From the NCBI RefSeq assembly GCF_000710775.1, contig NZ_JOJP01000001.1, positions 3,880,780 to 3,944,779 of the forward strand: 64,000 bases of DNA. Reading direction: 5' to 3'. Under the pieces are notes generated by a model. It ran no database searches, had not been told where the DNA came from, and was given only the letters and a program-made list of their open reading frames with translations. The position numbers were made by a program, and so were the translations under genes. This document shows, piece by piece, positions 18,782 to 27,639 of this stretch (positions are counted from its first letter, which is position 1; the number at the start of each line of letters is the position of its first letter). Source of the stretch: Endozoicomonas elysicola. GTDB taxonomy: Bacteria; Pseudomonadota; Gammaproteobacteria; Pseudomonadales; Endozoicomonadaceae.

Positions 18782-19261
18782 TTATGGGTCTGGATAGCCG
18801 ATATCCAGAAGCGGCGCAGCATCAATAGACTCAGCATCCATCATGGCTGCCACTCTTTGAAGCGAAGAAAGCACTTGAGTTTTTTCCCAGGGCTCCAAAG
18901 CCTCAAAACGCTCGATAAACTTTTCATGCAGCAGGGTCGGAGCCGTGGCGAGGACAGAGCGTCCAAGCTCTGTCAGACGGGCATTCACAATACGCTTATC
19001 GTTGGTGCTGCGAACCCGCTCAAGATACTGCCGTTCTTCCAAACGGTTCAAAATAGTAGTGACTGTAGCCTGACTCAGTGAGACATGCTGAGAAATACGC
19101 TTAACCGTCACATCACCCAGCTCATGAATAGCCCGTAACACCATAATCTGTGGCGTGGTTAAACCACAGGATTTTATCATTCGCTTTGAGTGCAGATCCG
19201 TTGCACGAATAATTCGCCTCAGCGATATAAGTACATCAGTCCAATAACATGTTTCACTCAT
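18782..19261 (-). CDS. cosR: MarR-family regulator, CosR-like (compatible solute regulator)
   Basis: A 159-residue winged-helix regulator: the helix-turn-helix is around 45-75 (VKRISQHVSLSQATVTTILN) and the wing around 80-95 (RSTNDKRIVNARLTELG), flanked by dimerisation helices. The ATG at 19261 is preferred (AGG upstream, family length); a start at 19324 would add 21 residues. It is flanked by proXWV and betT, the context of CosR in Vibrio and the related EctR1, which repress osmolyte synthesis and uptake genes at low salinity. Role and symbol are inferred from family plus neighbourhood. Confidence 0.72.
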   Translation of the reverse strand: MSETCYWTDVLISLRRIIRATDLHSKRMIKSCGLTTPQIMVLRAIHELGDVTVKRISQHVSLSQATVTTILNRLEERQYLERVRSTNDKRIVNARLTELGRSVLATAPTLLHEKFIERFEALEPWEKTQVLSSLQRVAAMMDAESIDAAPLLDIGYPDP

Positions 19262-19421
19262 ACAACCTACCCACAGCAAGAGGTTAAGGACACCCATCAT
19301 CCGAAGATGCCGCAACCCATTCAAATTAAGAGAAAAATCTCTGACAAAGCACTCTCACAATAAAGAGCTAGAATAAGATATTGAGCCTATTTGCCATAAA
19401 ATCACGAGCATGACAAACATA

Positions 19422-19435
19422 ATTTGATATCAAAT
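19422..19435. promoter_or_regulatory. Perfect 14-bp palindrome between cosR and betT, candidate operator
   Basis: ATTTGATATCAAAT is a perfect palindrome in the 331-bp divergent region, 160 bp upstream of cosR and 157 bp upstream of betT. A near copy precedes proX. MarR proteins bind AT-rich palindromes of this size, so autoregulation and betT control are plausible. Confidence 0.5.
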
Positions 19436-19592
19436 AATTTGAGCTGTAACATATTTCACCTAAACTCCTACAAAGCTGTAAACAGGATTCTCTTCATGTC
19501 ACTCCCTTCAGAGCGTTGACTGGCTTCTTGCGGATAGCTCTCTATTCAAACGATCAAACTGATTTTGAACAATACCTGCAAGAGCCTGTAAC

Positions 19593-21569
19593 ATGTCCCA
19601 ATCGGAAAACTCGATGCCTTCCAGGCAAACGATCAATCCCCCTGTATTCTTTGGTTCCGCCATTTTAATACTTCTGCTGGTGGGCTATACGGTTTTCTTC
19701 CCTGAAGATGCCAATAACCGTTTTACTCACCTTCAATCCAGCATCATGACCAACGCCAGCTGGTTCTATGTGATGGCTGTAGCCCTGATTCTCTTATGCG
19801 TCGCATTTCTTGGCCTCTCCCGTTATGGGGATATCAAACTGGGGCCCGATCACGCAGAGCCCTCCTTCAGCTTCGGCTCCTGGTTTGCCATGCTGTTTTC
19901 TGCCGGCATGGGCATCGGCCTGATGTTTTTTGGTGTTGCCGAACCGGTCATGCACTTCCTCTCACCACCACTGGGTGAAGCAGGGACCGTTGAAGCCGCC
20001 AAAGAGGCCATGAAACTGACCTTTTTCCACTGGGGCCTTCATGCCTGGGCAATTTACGCCATCGTAGCGCTGATTCTTGCCTTTTTTGGCTATCGTCATG
20101 ACCTACCCTTAACACTCCGCTCCGCTCTGTACCCTATTATTGGTGATCGAATTTATGGTATTGCCGGCCATACCATCGATGTATTTGCCATTTTGGGCAC
20201 CATTTTCGGGGTGGCCACCGCTTTGGGCTATGGCGTATTGCAAGTCAATTCCGGACTGAACTACCTGTTTGGTGTAGAAATCAGCACTCATGCACAAGTT
20301 ATTCTAATTATTGCGATTACCGCTCTGGCTACCATCTCTGTCGCTACCGGTCTGGACAAAGGCATCAGACGGCTTTCAGAAGCGAACCTATTGCTTGCCC
20401 TAATGCTGTTAGTGATGGTTGTACTTCTGGGGCCCACCGTCTTACTGCTGCAAATGTTCGTTCAGAATACCGGTGGTTACCTTTCTGATATGGTTGGCAA
20501 AACATTCAACCTCTATGCCTATGAACCCACCGAATGGCTTGGGGGATGGACGCTGTTCTATTGGGCCTGGTGGCTTTCCTGGTCACCCTTCGTCGGTATG
20601 TTTATTGCACGAATTTCAAGGGGCAGAACCATCCGCGAATTTGTCACCGGGGTTCTGTTTGTGCCTACCGGTTTAACGCTGATCTGGATGACTGCTTTTG
20701 GTAATACCGCCATTGATATGATTATGAATCATGATATGGCCAGCCTGGGTCAAGCTGTCGAAACCGATGTACCAATAGCACTGTTCAAATTTTTAGAACA
20801 CTTTCCGTTTTCCAATATCTTATCGATGATAGCCATTGTTATGGTCGTTATCTTTTTTGTCACTTCATCAGACTCCAGCGCCATGGTCGTTGATATGCTG
20901 GCTTCTGGCGGGAACAGTAAAACACCAATCTGGCAGCGGGTGTTCTGGTCAAGCCTGATTGGCATTGTAGCCATGGTGTTATTACTGGCCGGTGGATTAC
21001 AGGCGTTGCAAACAGTGACTATAGCCTCTGCCCTGCCTTTTTCCATTGTTCTGTTAATTTCCGCCTATGGCTTATTAAAAGCACTGGCAGTCGATGCCGC
21101 AAAAAGAGAAAGTCTGGTTAATACAACTTTAACACCGAAAGCGGGCCACAAAGCGGTTCCCTGGCAAAACCGCCTTGCTACATTGATCAGCTACCCACGG
21201 AGGTCCCATGTCAGCCGGTTTATACAGGACATCGTACTTCCAGCGATGGAATCCGTCGCATCAGAGCTCAGCAAACAGGGAGTAGAAAGTACTATTCAGC
21301 TGGATACTGAGAAACAGATTCCAAGCCTGGTTGTCCTCCATGGCGATGAAGTGGACTTCTTTTATAAGGTAACCCCTCGTTCCTACCTCCAACCCAGCTT
21401 TATGCTGGATGAAGAGGATGAAGAGGAGCGGAAATACTTCAGGGCTGAAGTCTTTCTAAGAGAAGGTGGCCAAGGTTATGACATTATGGGCTGGACCAGT
21501 GATCAGGTGATTGGAGACATCATTGACCAGTACGAAAAGCATATGCACTTCCTCCATATGGTTCGATAA
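19593..21569 (+). CDS. betT: High-affinity choline/betaine BCCT transporter, BetT type
   Basis: Na+- or H+-coupled uptake of choline (or betaine) for osmoprotection. Twelve membrane segments lie between residues 15 and 505. The GMGIGLMFFGVAEP glycine-rich helix and the FYWAWWLSWSPFVGMFIARI tryptophan box are intact, as in BetT/BetP. A long hydrophilic C-terminal domain (about 515-658) with an acidic EEDEEE stretch matches the E. coli BetT-like layout, where it serves in osmotic activation. Start at ATG 19593. It is divergent from the CosR-like gene, with a palindrome between them. Confidence 0.9.
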   Translation: MSQSENSMPSRQTINPPVFFGSAILILLLVGYTVFFPEDANNRFTHLQSSIMTNASWFYVMAVALILLCVAFLGLSRYGDIKLGPDHAEPSFSFGSWFAMLFSAGMGIGLMFFGVAEPVMHFLSPPLGEAGTVEAAKEAMKLTFFHWGLHAWAIYAIVALILAFFGYRHDLPLTLRSALYPIIGDRIYGIAGHTIDVFAILGTIFGVATALGYGVLQVNSGLNYLFGVEISTHAQVILIIAITALATISVATGLDKGIRRLSEANLLLALMLLVMVVLLGPTVLLLQMFVQNTGGYLSDMVGKTFNLYAYEPTEWLGGWTLFYWAWWLSWSPFVGMFIARISRGRTIREFVTGVLFVPTGLTLIWMTAFGNTAIDMIMNHDMASLGQAVETDVPIALFKFLEHFPFSNILSMIAIVMVVIFFVTSSDSSAMVVDMLASGGNSKTPIWQRVFWSSLIGIVAMVLLLAGGLQALQTVTIASALPFSIVLLISAYGLLKALAVDAAKRESLVNTTLTPKAGHKAVPWQNRLATLISYPRRSHVSRFIQDIVLPAMESVASELSKQGVESTIQLDTEKQIPSLVVLHGDEVDFFYKVTPRSYLQPSFMLDEEDEEERKYFRAEVFLREGGQGYDIMGWTSDQVIGDIIDQYEKHMHFLHMVR

Positions 21570-21580
21570 ACCTACTCTTA

Positions 21581-21703
21581 GGGCCTGTTGACGTTTTTCT
21601 GAGCCACAAAGCTTAGGAGGCTGACCGGGCATAGCGCCCGTAGCGAGGATGCAGTCTATTCTCGGACAGACTTCTGGCAACGAAACGCCAACAACAGCCC
21701 CCA
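21581..21703. repeat. Possible small non-autonomous repeat (MITE-like) with imperfect inverted ends
   Basis: GGGCCTGTTGACGTTT at 21581-21596 is imperfectly mirrored by AAACGCCAACAACAGCCCCC at 21684-21703 (gapped pairing). The roughly 120-bp block between contains a GGGC/GCCC hairpin. It is non-coding and follows the betT stop. No second copy occurs in the window, so its repeat nature is unproven. Confidence 0.3.
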
Positions 21704-21786
21704 GGGTGAGAGCTTATCTCTTCACATTAGTCTATAGCTTTTTTCTCGCTTAAGAGCTACTGAATAGGTTTCTGCAAAGCACGTCA

Positions 21787-22161
21787 ATGGTTACACTAGC
21801 ATCCACACAGAAAAATGTTTTCAACAAGCCTTTAAAGCCATGCTGCCTGAACCCAGCGGCTGGCTTCTTTCGAGATGGTTTCTGTCATACTGTCGAACAG
21901 GACGTTGGCAGGCATACCGTTTGCGCCTTAATGACTGATGAATTCCTGAAATTTTCACTGTCCAAAGGCAATGACCTGATCACCCCAAGGCCAGAGTGGG
22001 GTTTCCCGGGGCTAAAGGCAGGCGACCGCTGGTGCCTCTGCGCCAATCGCTGGAACGAGGCTCTAAAGGCAAATGTTGCTCCTCCTGTTTTTTTAGAAGC
22101 AACTCATCAGGAAACCCTAAATATTATACCCATGACCACACTGCAAAAATTTGCTGTTTAA
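21787..22161 (+). CDS. DUF2237 family protein
   Basis: A 124-residue protein carrying the conserved DUF2237 sequence: LKPCCLNPAAGFFRDGFC, HTVCALMTDEFLKFS, GNDLITPRPEWGFPGLKAGD and RWCLCANRW, then a PPVFLEATH segment. The Cys-rich conserved sites suggest metal or redox chemistry, but no activity is established for the family. Start at ATG 21787 with only a weak ribosome site. The gene is isolated between the repeat-like element and a convergent hypothetical gene. Confidence 0.8.
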   Translation: MVTLASTQKNVFNKPLKPCCLNPAAGFFRDGFCHTVEQDVGRHTVCALMTDEFLKFSLSKGNDLITPRPEWGFPGLKAGDRWCLCANRWNEALKANVAPPVFLEATHQETLNIIPMTTLQKFAV

Positions 22162-22251
22162 TAAACAGGTTATTCAAGAACAGAGCCGCAGTTCTTCTTT
22201 TGCCATGTATAAACAAAAACCCTTCTTGCAACCCACTCTTCTTTCTGCTCA

Positions 22252-22905
22252 CTATTTTATATATGGATAAACAAACTCAAACTGCTGCCCCGTCAAATTA
22301 ATCGTTACTTTTGAATTATATGAAGCATCGTAGCGCTCCATCCATCCATCAGCAGTAATGTGATAGTTGTTTTTACTGCCATCATTCGTCAGGTGCCCGG
22401 ATAAATTACCTGTTAAGGTTTTTCCATACACATTAATCCCTTTGAAAAAAAAGCTAAAATTCACACCACTGCAGACATTCACCAAATCTGCATTGCTGCT
22501 ATAGGGAATCACTACAAACTGCTCTTCGCGCCCCCGCCTTGGCTTGAGCTTTAACCTCATAACCATCATCCCGGAATTGCTGACATGCAGATAAAGCACC
22601 AGTTTATATAGCCATATTTTTTCCGTTTTCGAGATACTGTAGGCATCAAACCGGTATGTTCCTGCTGGTATTTTGCAGGCAGTCACTGGCGACGAATCTG
22701 CGTACATTGGTTGTGAATAAGTTGGCACAGGCTCTGATCTATAACCCCGATATGAGTGATCATGAGAGGGTGGATATAATGGCCTCTCAGGATGAGGGTG
22801 GGCTGGAACATCAGGGTAAGGAGGAGGGTTAAACCGTTCAAAACCAATAGGTTCACCGAAAGCAATCGATGGTAATAAAAAAATAATAAGTTTATGAAGC
22901 TTCAT
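22252..22905 (-). CDS. Secreted hypothetical protein with proline-rich N-terminus
   Basis: I do not recognise the family. From the ATG at 22905 the protein starts with a signal peptide (MKLHKLIIFLLPSIAFG) and has about 217 residues; an in-frame start at 22932 would put nine polar residues before it. A Pro/His/Tyr-rich stretch (about 20-70) precedes a probably beta-rich domain with two cysteines (TACKIPAG, VNVCSGVN) that could form a disulfide. No lipobox. It stands alone in an accessory-looking stretch. Confidence 0.7.
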   Translation of the reverse strand: MKLHKLIIFLLPSIAFGEPIGFERFNPPPYPDVPAHPHPERPLYPPSHDHSYRGYRSEPVPTYSQPMYADSSPVTACKIPAGTYRFDAYSISKTEKIWLYKLVLYLHVSNSGMMVMRLKLKPRRGREEQFVVIPYSSNADLVNVCSGVNFSFFFKGINVYGKTLTGNLSGHLTNDGSKNNYHITADGWMERYDASYNSKVTINLTGQQFEFVYPYIK

Positions 22906-23086
22906 AACATCACAGCCATAAAAAGGATTCATTATTCATAGGGCTTTACGGTCTGTGAAGAATAGGCCAAATTCAAAAGCCTATTAATTTGGTTCAAAAT
23001 TAAACAGTGTCGTTTTAATCTCGTCTCATATAAGCACGGGATAAGCGTGACTGGATTTCGGTCTAATAATGGAAGCTGGCACAAAA

Positions 23087-23108
23087 GGAACGGTATAAAC
23101 CCCGTTCC
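23087..23108 (-). terminator. Intrinsic terminator after yghU
   Basis: GGAACGG / CCGTTCC arms with an 8-nt loop, followed on the minus strand by CTTTTGTG. It lies 32 bp downstream of the yghU stop. Confidence 0.6.
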
Positions 23109-23140
23109 AAAAGTGAAAAAGGCAAACAATGTAAATTAAT

Positions 23141-24013
23141 TCATTCTGAAGTTTCCAATTTATCCTGAGTTCGAAGTTCAAAATCTGAGGCATCATGGCG
23201 ATTTCTCAACTGCTCAAATGGTTCACCCGAGGTTCTGTTCACCATCCTTCCTCGTTGAACAGCTTTACGCAGCCCTATCTGCGATGACCACCGAACAACA
23301 TGTTCGTAACTATCCACCTGCAGAAACTCGGCTGCACCGTACAATTTGCCATCGACCAGAGCTCCATACCATGGCCAGATAGCTATATCTGCGATGGTGT
23401 ATTCATCACCGCACATAAAGGTATTTTTTTCTAAATGCTGGTTCAACACATCCAGCTGGCGCTTGACCTCCATGGAAAAACGATCAATGGGGTACTGGTA
23501 CTTTTCCGGAGCATAGGCATAAAAATGACCAAAGCCACCACCAAGGAATGGTCCACTACCCATCTGCCAGAACAACCATGAGAGACACTGCGCACGCTTG
23601 GCTGGTTCAGCTGGAATGAAGGCATCAAATTTTTCAGCCAGATAGAGAAGAATAGCTCCTGATTCAAACACAGGAATCTCACCACCGCTGCTTCGATCCA
23701 CCATAGCAGGGATCTTTGAGTTTGGATTGACATCCACAAAGCCAGAGCCAAACTGCTCTCCCTCCATGATCTCAATCAGAAAAGCATCGTACTCTGCCTC
23801 TTTTATTCCCAGTTCGAGCAACTCTTCAAACAGTATGGTTACCTTTACACCATTAGGCGTTGCCAGCGAATAAAGCTGGAACGGATGCTTGCCAACAGGA
23901 AGCGCTTTCTCAAAACGAGCGCCAGCAGTTGGCCGGTTAATTCCACCAAACTGGCCGCCATTCTCATTTTCCCAAGCCCACACCCTCGGAGGAACATACG
24001 ATGCATCTACCAT
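23141..24013 (-). CDS. yghU: YghU-type glutathione S-transferase (disulfide-bond oxidoreductase)
   Basis: Cytosolic glutathione transferase of the nu/YghU group, which reduces disulfides in glutathione-linked chemistry. The N-terminal thioredoxin-like domain has LYSLATPNGVKVTILFEEL (about 49-67), with the Thr-Pro-Asn that binds glutathione in place of a catalytic Cys/Ser/Tyr, and NPNSKIPAMVD with the cis-proline. The helical C-terminal domain has DEYTIADIAIWPWYG. The ATG at 24013 has AGGAG 6 nt upstream and gives 290 residues; the frame also has a TTG at 24019. Monocistronic, closed by a terminator. Confidence 0.88.
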   Translation of the reverse strand: MVDASYVPPRVWAWENENGGQFGGINRPTAGARFEKALPVGKHPFQLYSLATPNGVKVTILFEELLELGIKEAEYDAFLIEIMEGEQFGSGFVDVNPNSKIPAMVDRSSGGEIPVFESGAILLYLAEKFDAFIPAEPAKRAQCLSWLFWQMGSGPFLGGGFGHFYAYAPEKYQYPIDRFSMEVKRQLDVLNQHLEKNTFMCGDEYTIADIAIWPWYGALVDGKLYGAAEFLQVDSYEHVVRWSSQIGLRKAVQRGRMVNRTSGEPFEQLRNRHDASDFELRTQDKLETSE

Positions 24014-24105
24014 GGACAACTCCTAGACCTTTGTTAGCAGGAAAGAGTCCACCATAAGACAATTCCAACAGAAAGGTAAGCGCCTTTCATCATCAAATGC
24101 AGAAA

Positions 24106-24594
24106 TTAAAACAGGGTAAATGGTTTAAATACCATGAAGTAGAAAACAGCTATCGTAGCAATAAATGCCAGAACACCTAAACCATACCACCAATTCATTA
24201 AACGTCGATGTCTATATGACCACTCTGTCATTAATAAGCGGCTGCCCAATAATGCTTGCTCGGCCAGAGCAGCTACCTTTAGCTGGATAAAAACGACTGG
24301 AATCCAACATAAGCCAATAAAAATGTACAAAACCTGCGACACTAATAGCCAATGGGCAGAAAAGGGGTAGCCTGACAGATATATCATCAACACCCCCGTT
24401 AACGGCTGAATAATTATAGTCAGAGTGGTAAAAAGCCAGTCAGCAAATACAACATTCTTAGCTACCATGGCAATGATGGACACATCGCCACTTCTGTCAG
24501 CCCGCCACATATAAAATGCAGAACCCAAGCCAGTCCCAAAAAGCACAGTTGATGAGAGAATATGGATCAGTTTTAAATAGAAATAATATTCCAA
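24106..24594 (-). CDS. DUF2269 family membrane protein
   Basis: A 162-residue protein with four hydrophobic segments and the conserved start YFYLKLIHILSSTVLFGTGLG, plus YRHRRLMNWWYGLG near the end, as in DUF2269. Function unknown. In related bacteria a DUF2269 gene commonly follows an SDR-DoxX fusion gene, exactly as here, 7 bp downstream. The partner is broken here, so this gene may have lost its working context. Confidence 0.75.
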   Translation of the reverse strand: MEYYFYLKLIHILSSTVLFGTGLGSAFYMWRADRSGDVSIIAMVAKNVVFADWLFTTLTIIIQPLTGVLMIYLSGYPFSAHWLLVSQVLYIFIGLCWIPVVFIQLKVAALAEQALLGSRLLMTEWSYRHRRLMNWWYGLGVLAFIATIAVFYFMVFKPFTLF

Positions 24595-24601
24595 AAATTT
24601 G

Positions 24602-25883
24602 CTACCGAAGTTCGTTTATCGCCCAGCAAATCAAAAGCAAAGGGAAAATTATTAGATTTTTCAGAAGCCCACCCAACGGTTCAAACCAGAATTGAGGGGC
24701 CAGAAAACCAATAATAAGAGTATACGAAAGCGTTGCTATCAGCATTAACAGGATAAAGCGACTTCGGAGAGAACCAACCAAGAGCCCAGCCCCAAGAACA
24801 ATATCAACCCATCCTGTCGTCAACACTAATGGATAATGCCAAACAACTGGAACGCCTATAGTGTCTAAAACGGGCTTAAAATTCTCCAGTGGAGTGACTA
24901 AACCAACTAAACCGGAAGCCACCCAAACAAACGCAAGAAACAGAATGACCAAAGGCCTTAACAAATACAGTCTGGCATGCCAACGATCTTGCACATAACT
25001 GGCTTCACTCTCAAGAGCATGAATGACATTAGCTGGTGAGATATTTAACACATCAGATATCTTTTCATATTCATTGGCTGTCGCCACATTGCCTCTGTTC
25101 AAGAGACTATAGACAGTTTCACCCAGTGGCCCATGGCCAATATATTAACCCGCTTTCACGACCAGCTGCACCAGCTTAAGTGGAATTGTAATTACCCTTG
25201 GATTCGAAAAGCCAAGCCATCGCCTTGTAGCCAGTATCAAAGCTTTCAGGGTTATAATTTCTGGCCCCACTGCGTACAACAAACGTTGTACACATCGTAG
25301 GCTGCTCCACTGATTCAACAACGATACTTGCAAGATCATCCAATAAAACTGGTTGAATGGTTTGAGAACCATCCCCAGGCAAAAAAACGACAAAGGGTAA
25401 AGCGGCCAGACTTCGAAGCAGAGAGCTTCCACCATAAGAGCCCCGTAGTGATACCACCACCGATGGTCGGATGACGACTCCCTCCACGCTACTGGTTAAT
25501 ACTTTTTCATCAAAAGCGTGCTTACTTTGAATAAACTCAGCATCCTCAGGATGCCCTAAAGCAGAAACCTGAATAAATCGCTTTACACCAACCTGTTCAC
25601 AAGCATTTAAAAGTGCTGTGGGAGCCTGACAGTGAACTTTCTGAAAATCACCTTTATTATTTTCCCTTAAGATTCCTGCACAGTTAATAACGATATCTAT
25701 ACCGCTAACTAATGGCAGCCAGTCATCCATTGACAGTAATTTTTTAAAGTCACAGATTACCCCCCTGTGACCAATGGATTTTTGAGAGCGATAAATCGGC
25801 ACCACTTCATAGTTACGAGCTTTTAACTTCTGGATTACCGCACTGGCAATAAAGCCTGAAGCACCTGTAACCATTACTCTCAA
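24602..25883 (-). pseudogene. Disrupted SDR (NAD-dependent epimerase)-DoxX-like fusion gene
   Basis: Three pieces form one ancestral gene of about 427 codons. From ATG 25883 a Rossmann-fold SDR runs in frame (VTGASGFIASAVIQKL, HAFDEKVL, VIRPSVV) to about 25275. There homology passes to another frame (AVGPEIITLKALILATRRWLGF, 25145-25435 frame), explained by one extra base near 25270-25280. That frame meets a single TAA at 25145-25147 and then continues unbroken (YIGHGPLGETVYSLLNRGN) into the DoxX-like membrane domain ending at 24602, with QDRWHARLYLLRPLV and four hydrophobic helices. The second frame and the DoxX part share the same phase, so one frameshift plus one stop account for everything. 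The 235- and 166-residue ORFs could still be translated separately. Confidence 0.8.
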
Positions 25884-25970
25884 GTCAAAGTCTCCCTTAT
25901 AAACTCAACAACAAACCATATAAATATCATATATATCAATAGATATTCCAGCTAGAAAAAGAACTAAAGC

Positions 25971-26635
25971 ATGAATATTGCGTCTAAATCATCAATCCGC
26001 TTTCACACTACAGTCAATCAATACCAGCTAAATCCTATGAATAGCATCTGTCCTCCATGTTTTGCCCACTTGGAAAAAGCAATACTTGCACTGGATAAAT
26101 CAACCCCAACATCAGAAATCATATGGAAATCAAGAAAATTCGGACCTACTGAATCCTACAAGAATATTGGTTCATTAAAAATGAATAAGTTCACGACGGA
26201 CATCTCCCCGTCAGAAATTCCTTCGCGATCGAGTTGTATTTGAAGGACATGGAATATGTAACCTTCCAATTAAAAAAATTAAAGTCCCTCCGGCAACAAC
26301 CATCACTTTATATACTGGACTGAACTACACCTTATCTGAAGATGTAACAAAATGCATAGCAAAAGAGCAGAAACTACCAAACAGCTTACGTTAAAGGGGG
26401 AACAAATATTTTTGGATATCATGATGCAGAAATACTTGGTGGACGTTCATACCTTACTGGACATAGGAGAACGTACTATGATGGAGAAATGGTTCCCAAT
26501 TATCTTCTCTATCCACCTTCCGGGTATATGAACATTGGGGATAAGCAAGTCACAACGACTAAACCCATTTTTCTCAAGCCCCTGCTACTTAAAATAAGGG
26601 AAAAGATTGTCACTGGGCTTCATGCACAGCAGTGA
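25971..26635 (+). pseudogene. Broken gene, possible Stv-type putative adhesin domain
   Basis: Coding potential steps through all three frames. From 25971 a 90-residue frame (MNIASKSSIRFHTTVNQY) ends at 26243. From about 26200 a second frame gives FLRDRVVFEGHGICNLP and KVPPATTITLYTGLNYTLSE, stopping at 26392. From about 26388 a third frame gives YVKGGTNIFGYHDAEILGG and ends at 26635. Two single-base insertions (near 26200-26225 and near 26387) would restore one protein of about 220 residues. The GHG motif followed by a V-P-x-x-T-x-I-T-x-Y strand resembles the putative adhesin Stv fold, from memory. Low-GC base use unlike the flanking genes suggests acquired DNA. Confidence 0.6.
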
Positions 26636-26793
26636 GATTTACCAAAAAAACCAGTTTCATTCTAATATGTAACAGCCACATCAAAGCAATACTACTGCTA
26701 CTCAGAATCATCTACTTCTCCAGATACGCTTATTTAATTATTTTTTCATACTTTTACATGAGTTCAAACCAACATAATCGGAGTGTGCAAATA

Positions 26794-27000
26794 ATGATAA
26801 AGACAGTTGTTATATCAGCTCTGCTTCTTGGCTGTTTTCTCGTTATGGCCAACCTTGTTCCTAACCTGCTGCAGAATACACGCTCCCCTGCTAATAAGCA
26901 TGAACCAGAAAAGCAGAACCATGACCAAGTTATTAAATCCATCGTTTTATTAATTGGAATGGCTATCTTGCTTACACTTATTTTGCATTTCTGGCACTGA
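26794..27000 (+). CDS. Small two-helix membrane protein, hypothetical
   Basis: A 68-residue frame with two hydrophobic segments (about 4-22 and 49-66) around a charged loop. GGAG lies 10 nt before the ATG at 26794. The open frame extends upstream to 26632, with another ATG at 26758. No family recognised. It could be a real small membrane protein or a chance frame next to the decayed gene. Confidence 0.4.
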   Translation: MIKTVVISALLLGCFLVMANLVPNLLQNTRSPANKHEPEKQNHDQVIKSIVLLIGMAILLTLILHFWH

Positions 27001-27101
27001 GTACACATCGGTGATTCATTAATTTAACCATTTAGCATTGCATCTTCGATGGCAGAAGTGAAAAATAGAATATGTGGAAATCAACAGTGACAAGGTCGTC
27101 C

Positions 27102-27596
27102 ATGATACCAATAGAATCTTTTCTTGATATATCACCTCTTAACTGGAAGGCTCTACTAACGAGCCTTCTTTGTGGAACCCTGCTTGGTGCTGAGAGACAG
27201 TTTCGTGGTAAGCCAGTCGGCATTCGAACCGCCTCTCTGATTACTCTAGGGACATCTCTAGTCATTATTCTTTCTAAAAGTGTTGTTGCCGAGGCAACAG
27301 ACCCTTCAAGAATCATAGGGCAGATGATTACCGGTATTGGTTTTATCGGAGCGGGGGTGATGTTTTCCAGAGACGGTCTGGTACAAGGTGTAACATCTGC
27401 AGCAACCATCTGGATTCTGGCAGCGATTGGCATTGCAATAGGACTTGGTTATTACGAAGCTGCAGTAAAAGTCAGCCTTTATGCTCTGTTAATTCTCACC
27501 AGTGTTAATGTATTAGAACGTTTGTTTAAAAGTTTAAATCGTGGGGTTCATGTCAAAAATGCAAAAGCAGGAAATCAGTCGATATCAGATCAATAA
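27102..27596 (+). CDS. MgtC/SapB family membrane protein
   Basis: Inner-membrane protein with about five hydrophobic segments and the MgtC hallmarks: CGTLLGAERQFRGKPVGIRT near the start and the GIGFIGAGVMF helix in the middle. The family is linked to Mg2+ limitation, acid stress and intramacrophage survival in pathogens; short forms like this (164 residues) lack the C-terminal cytosolic domain of true MgtC. The ATG at 27102 has AAGG 7 nt upstream; an upstream start at 27072 is less likely. It converges on the Wsp cluster. Confidence 0.82.
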   Translation: MIPIESFLDISPLNWKALLTSLLCGTLLGAERQFRGKPVGIRTASLITLGTSLVIILSKSVVAEATDPSRIIGQMITGIGFIGAGVMFSRDGLVQGVTSAATIWILAAIGIAIGLGYYEAAVKVSLYALLILTSVNVLERLFKSLNRGVHVKNAKAGNQSISDQ

Positions 27597-27639
27597 TTTA
27601 TAGACCAAGTATCAACTTTATAAGACATATATACTGTTT

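Noticed and set aside
22932-23129. 65-codon minus-strand frame between yghU and the secreted hypothetical
   Set aside because: It runs across the probable yghU terminator hairpin and has no conserved features.
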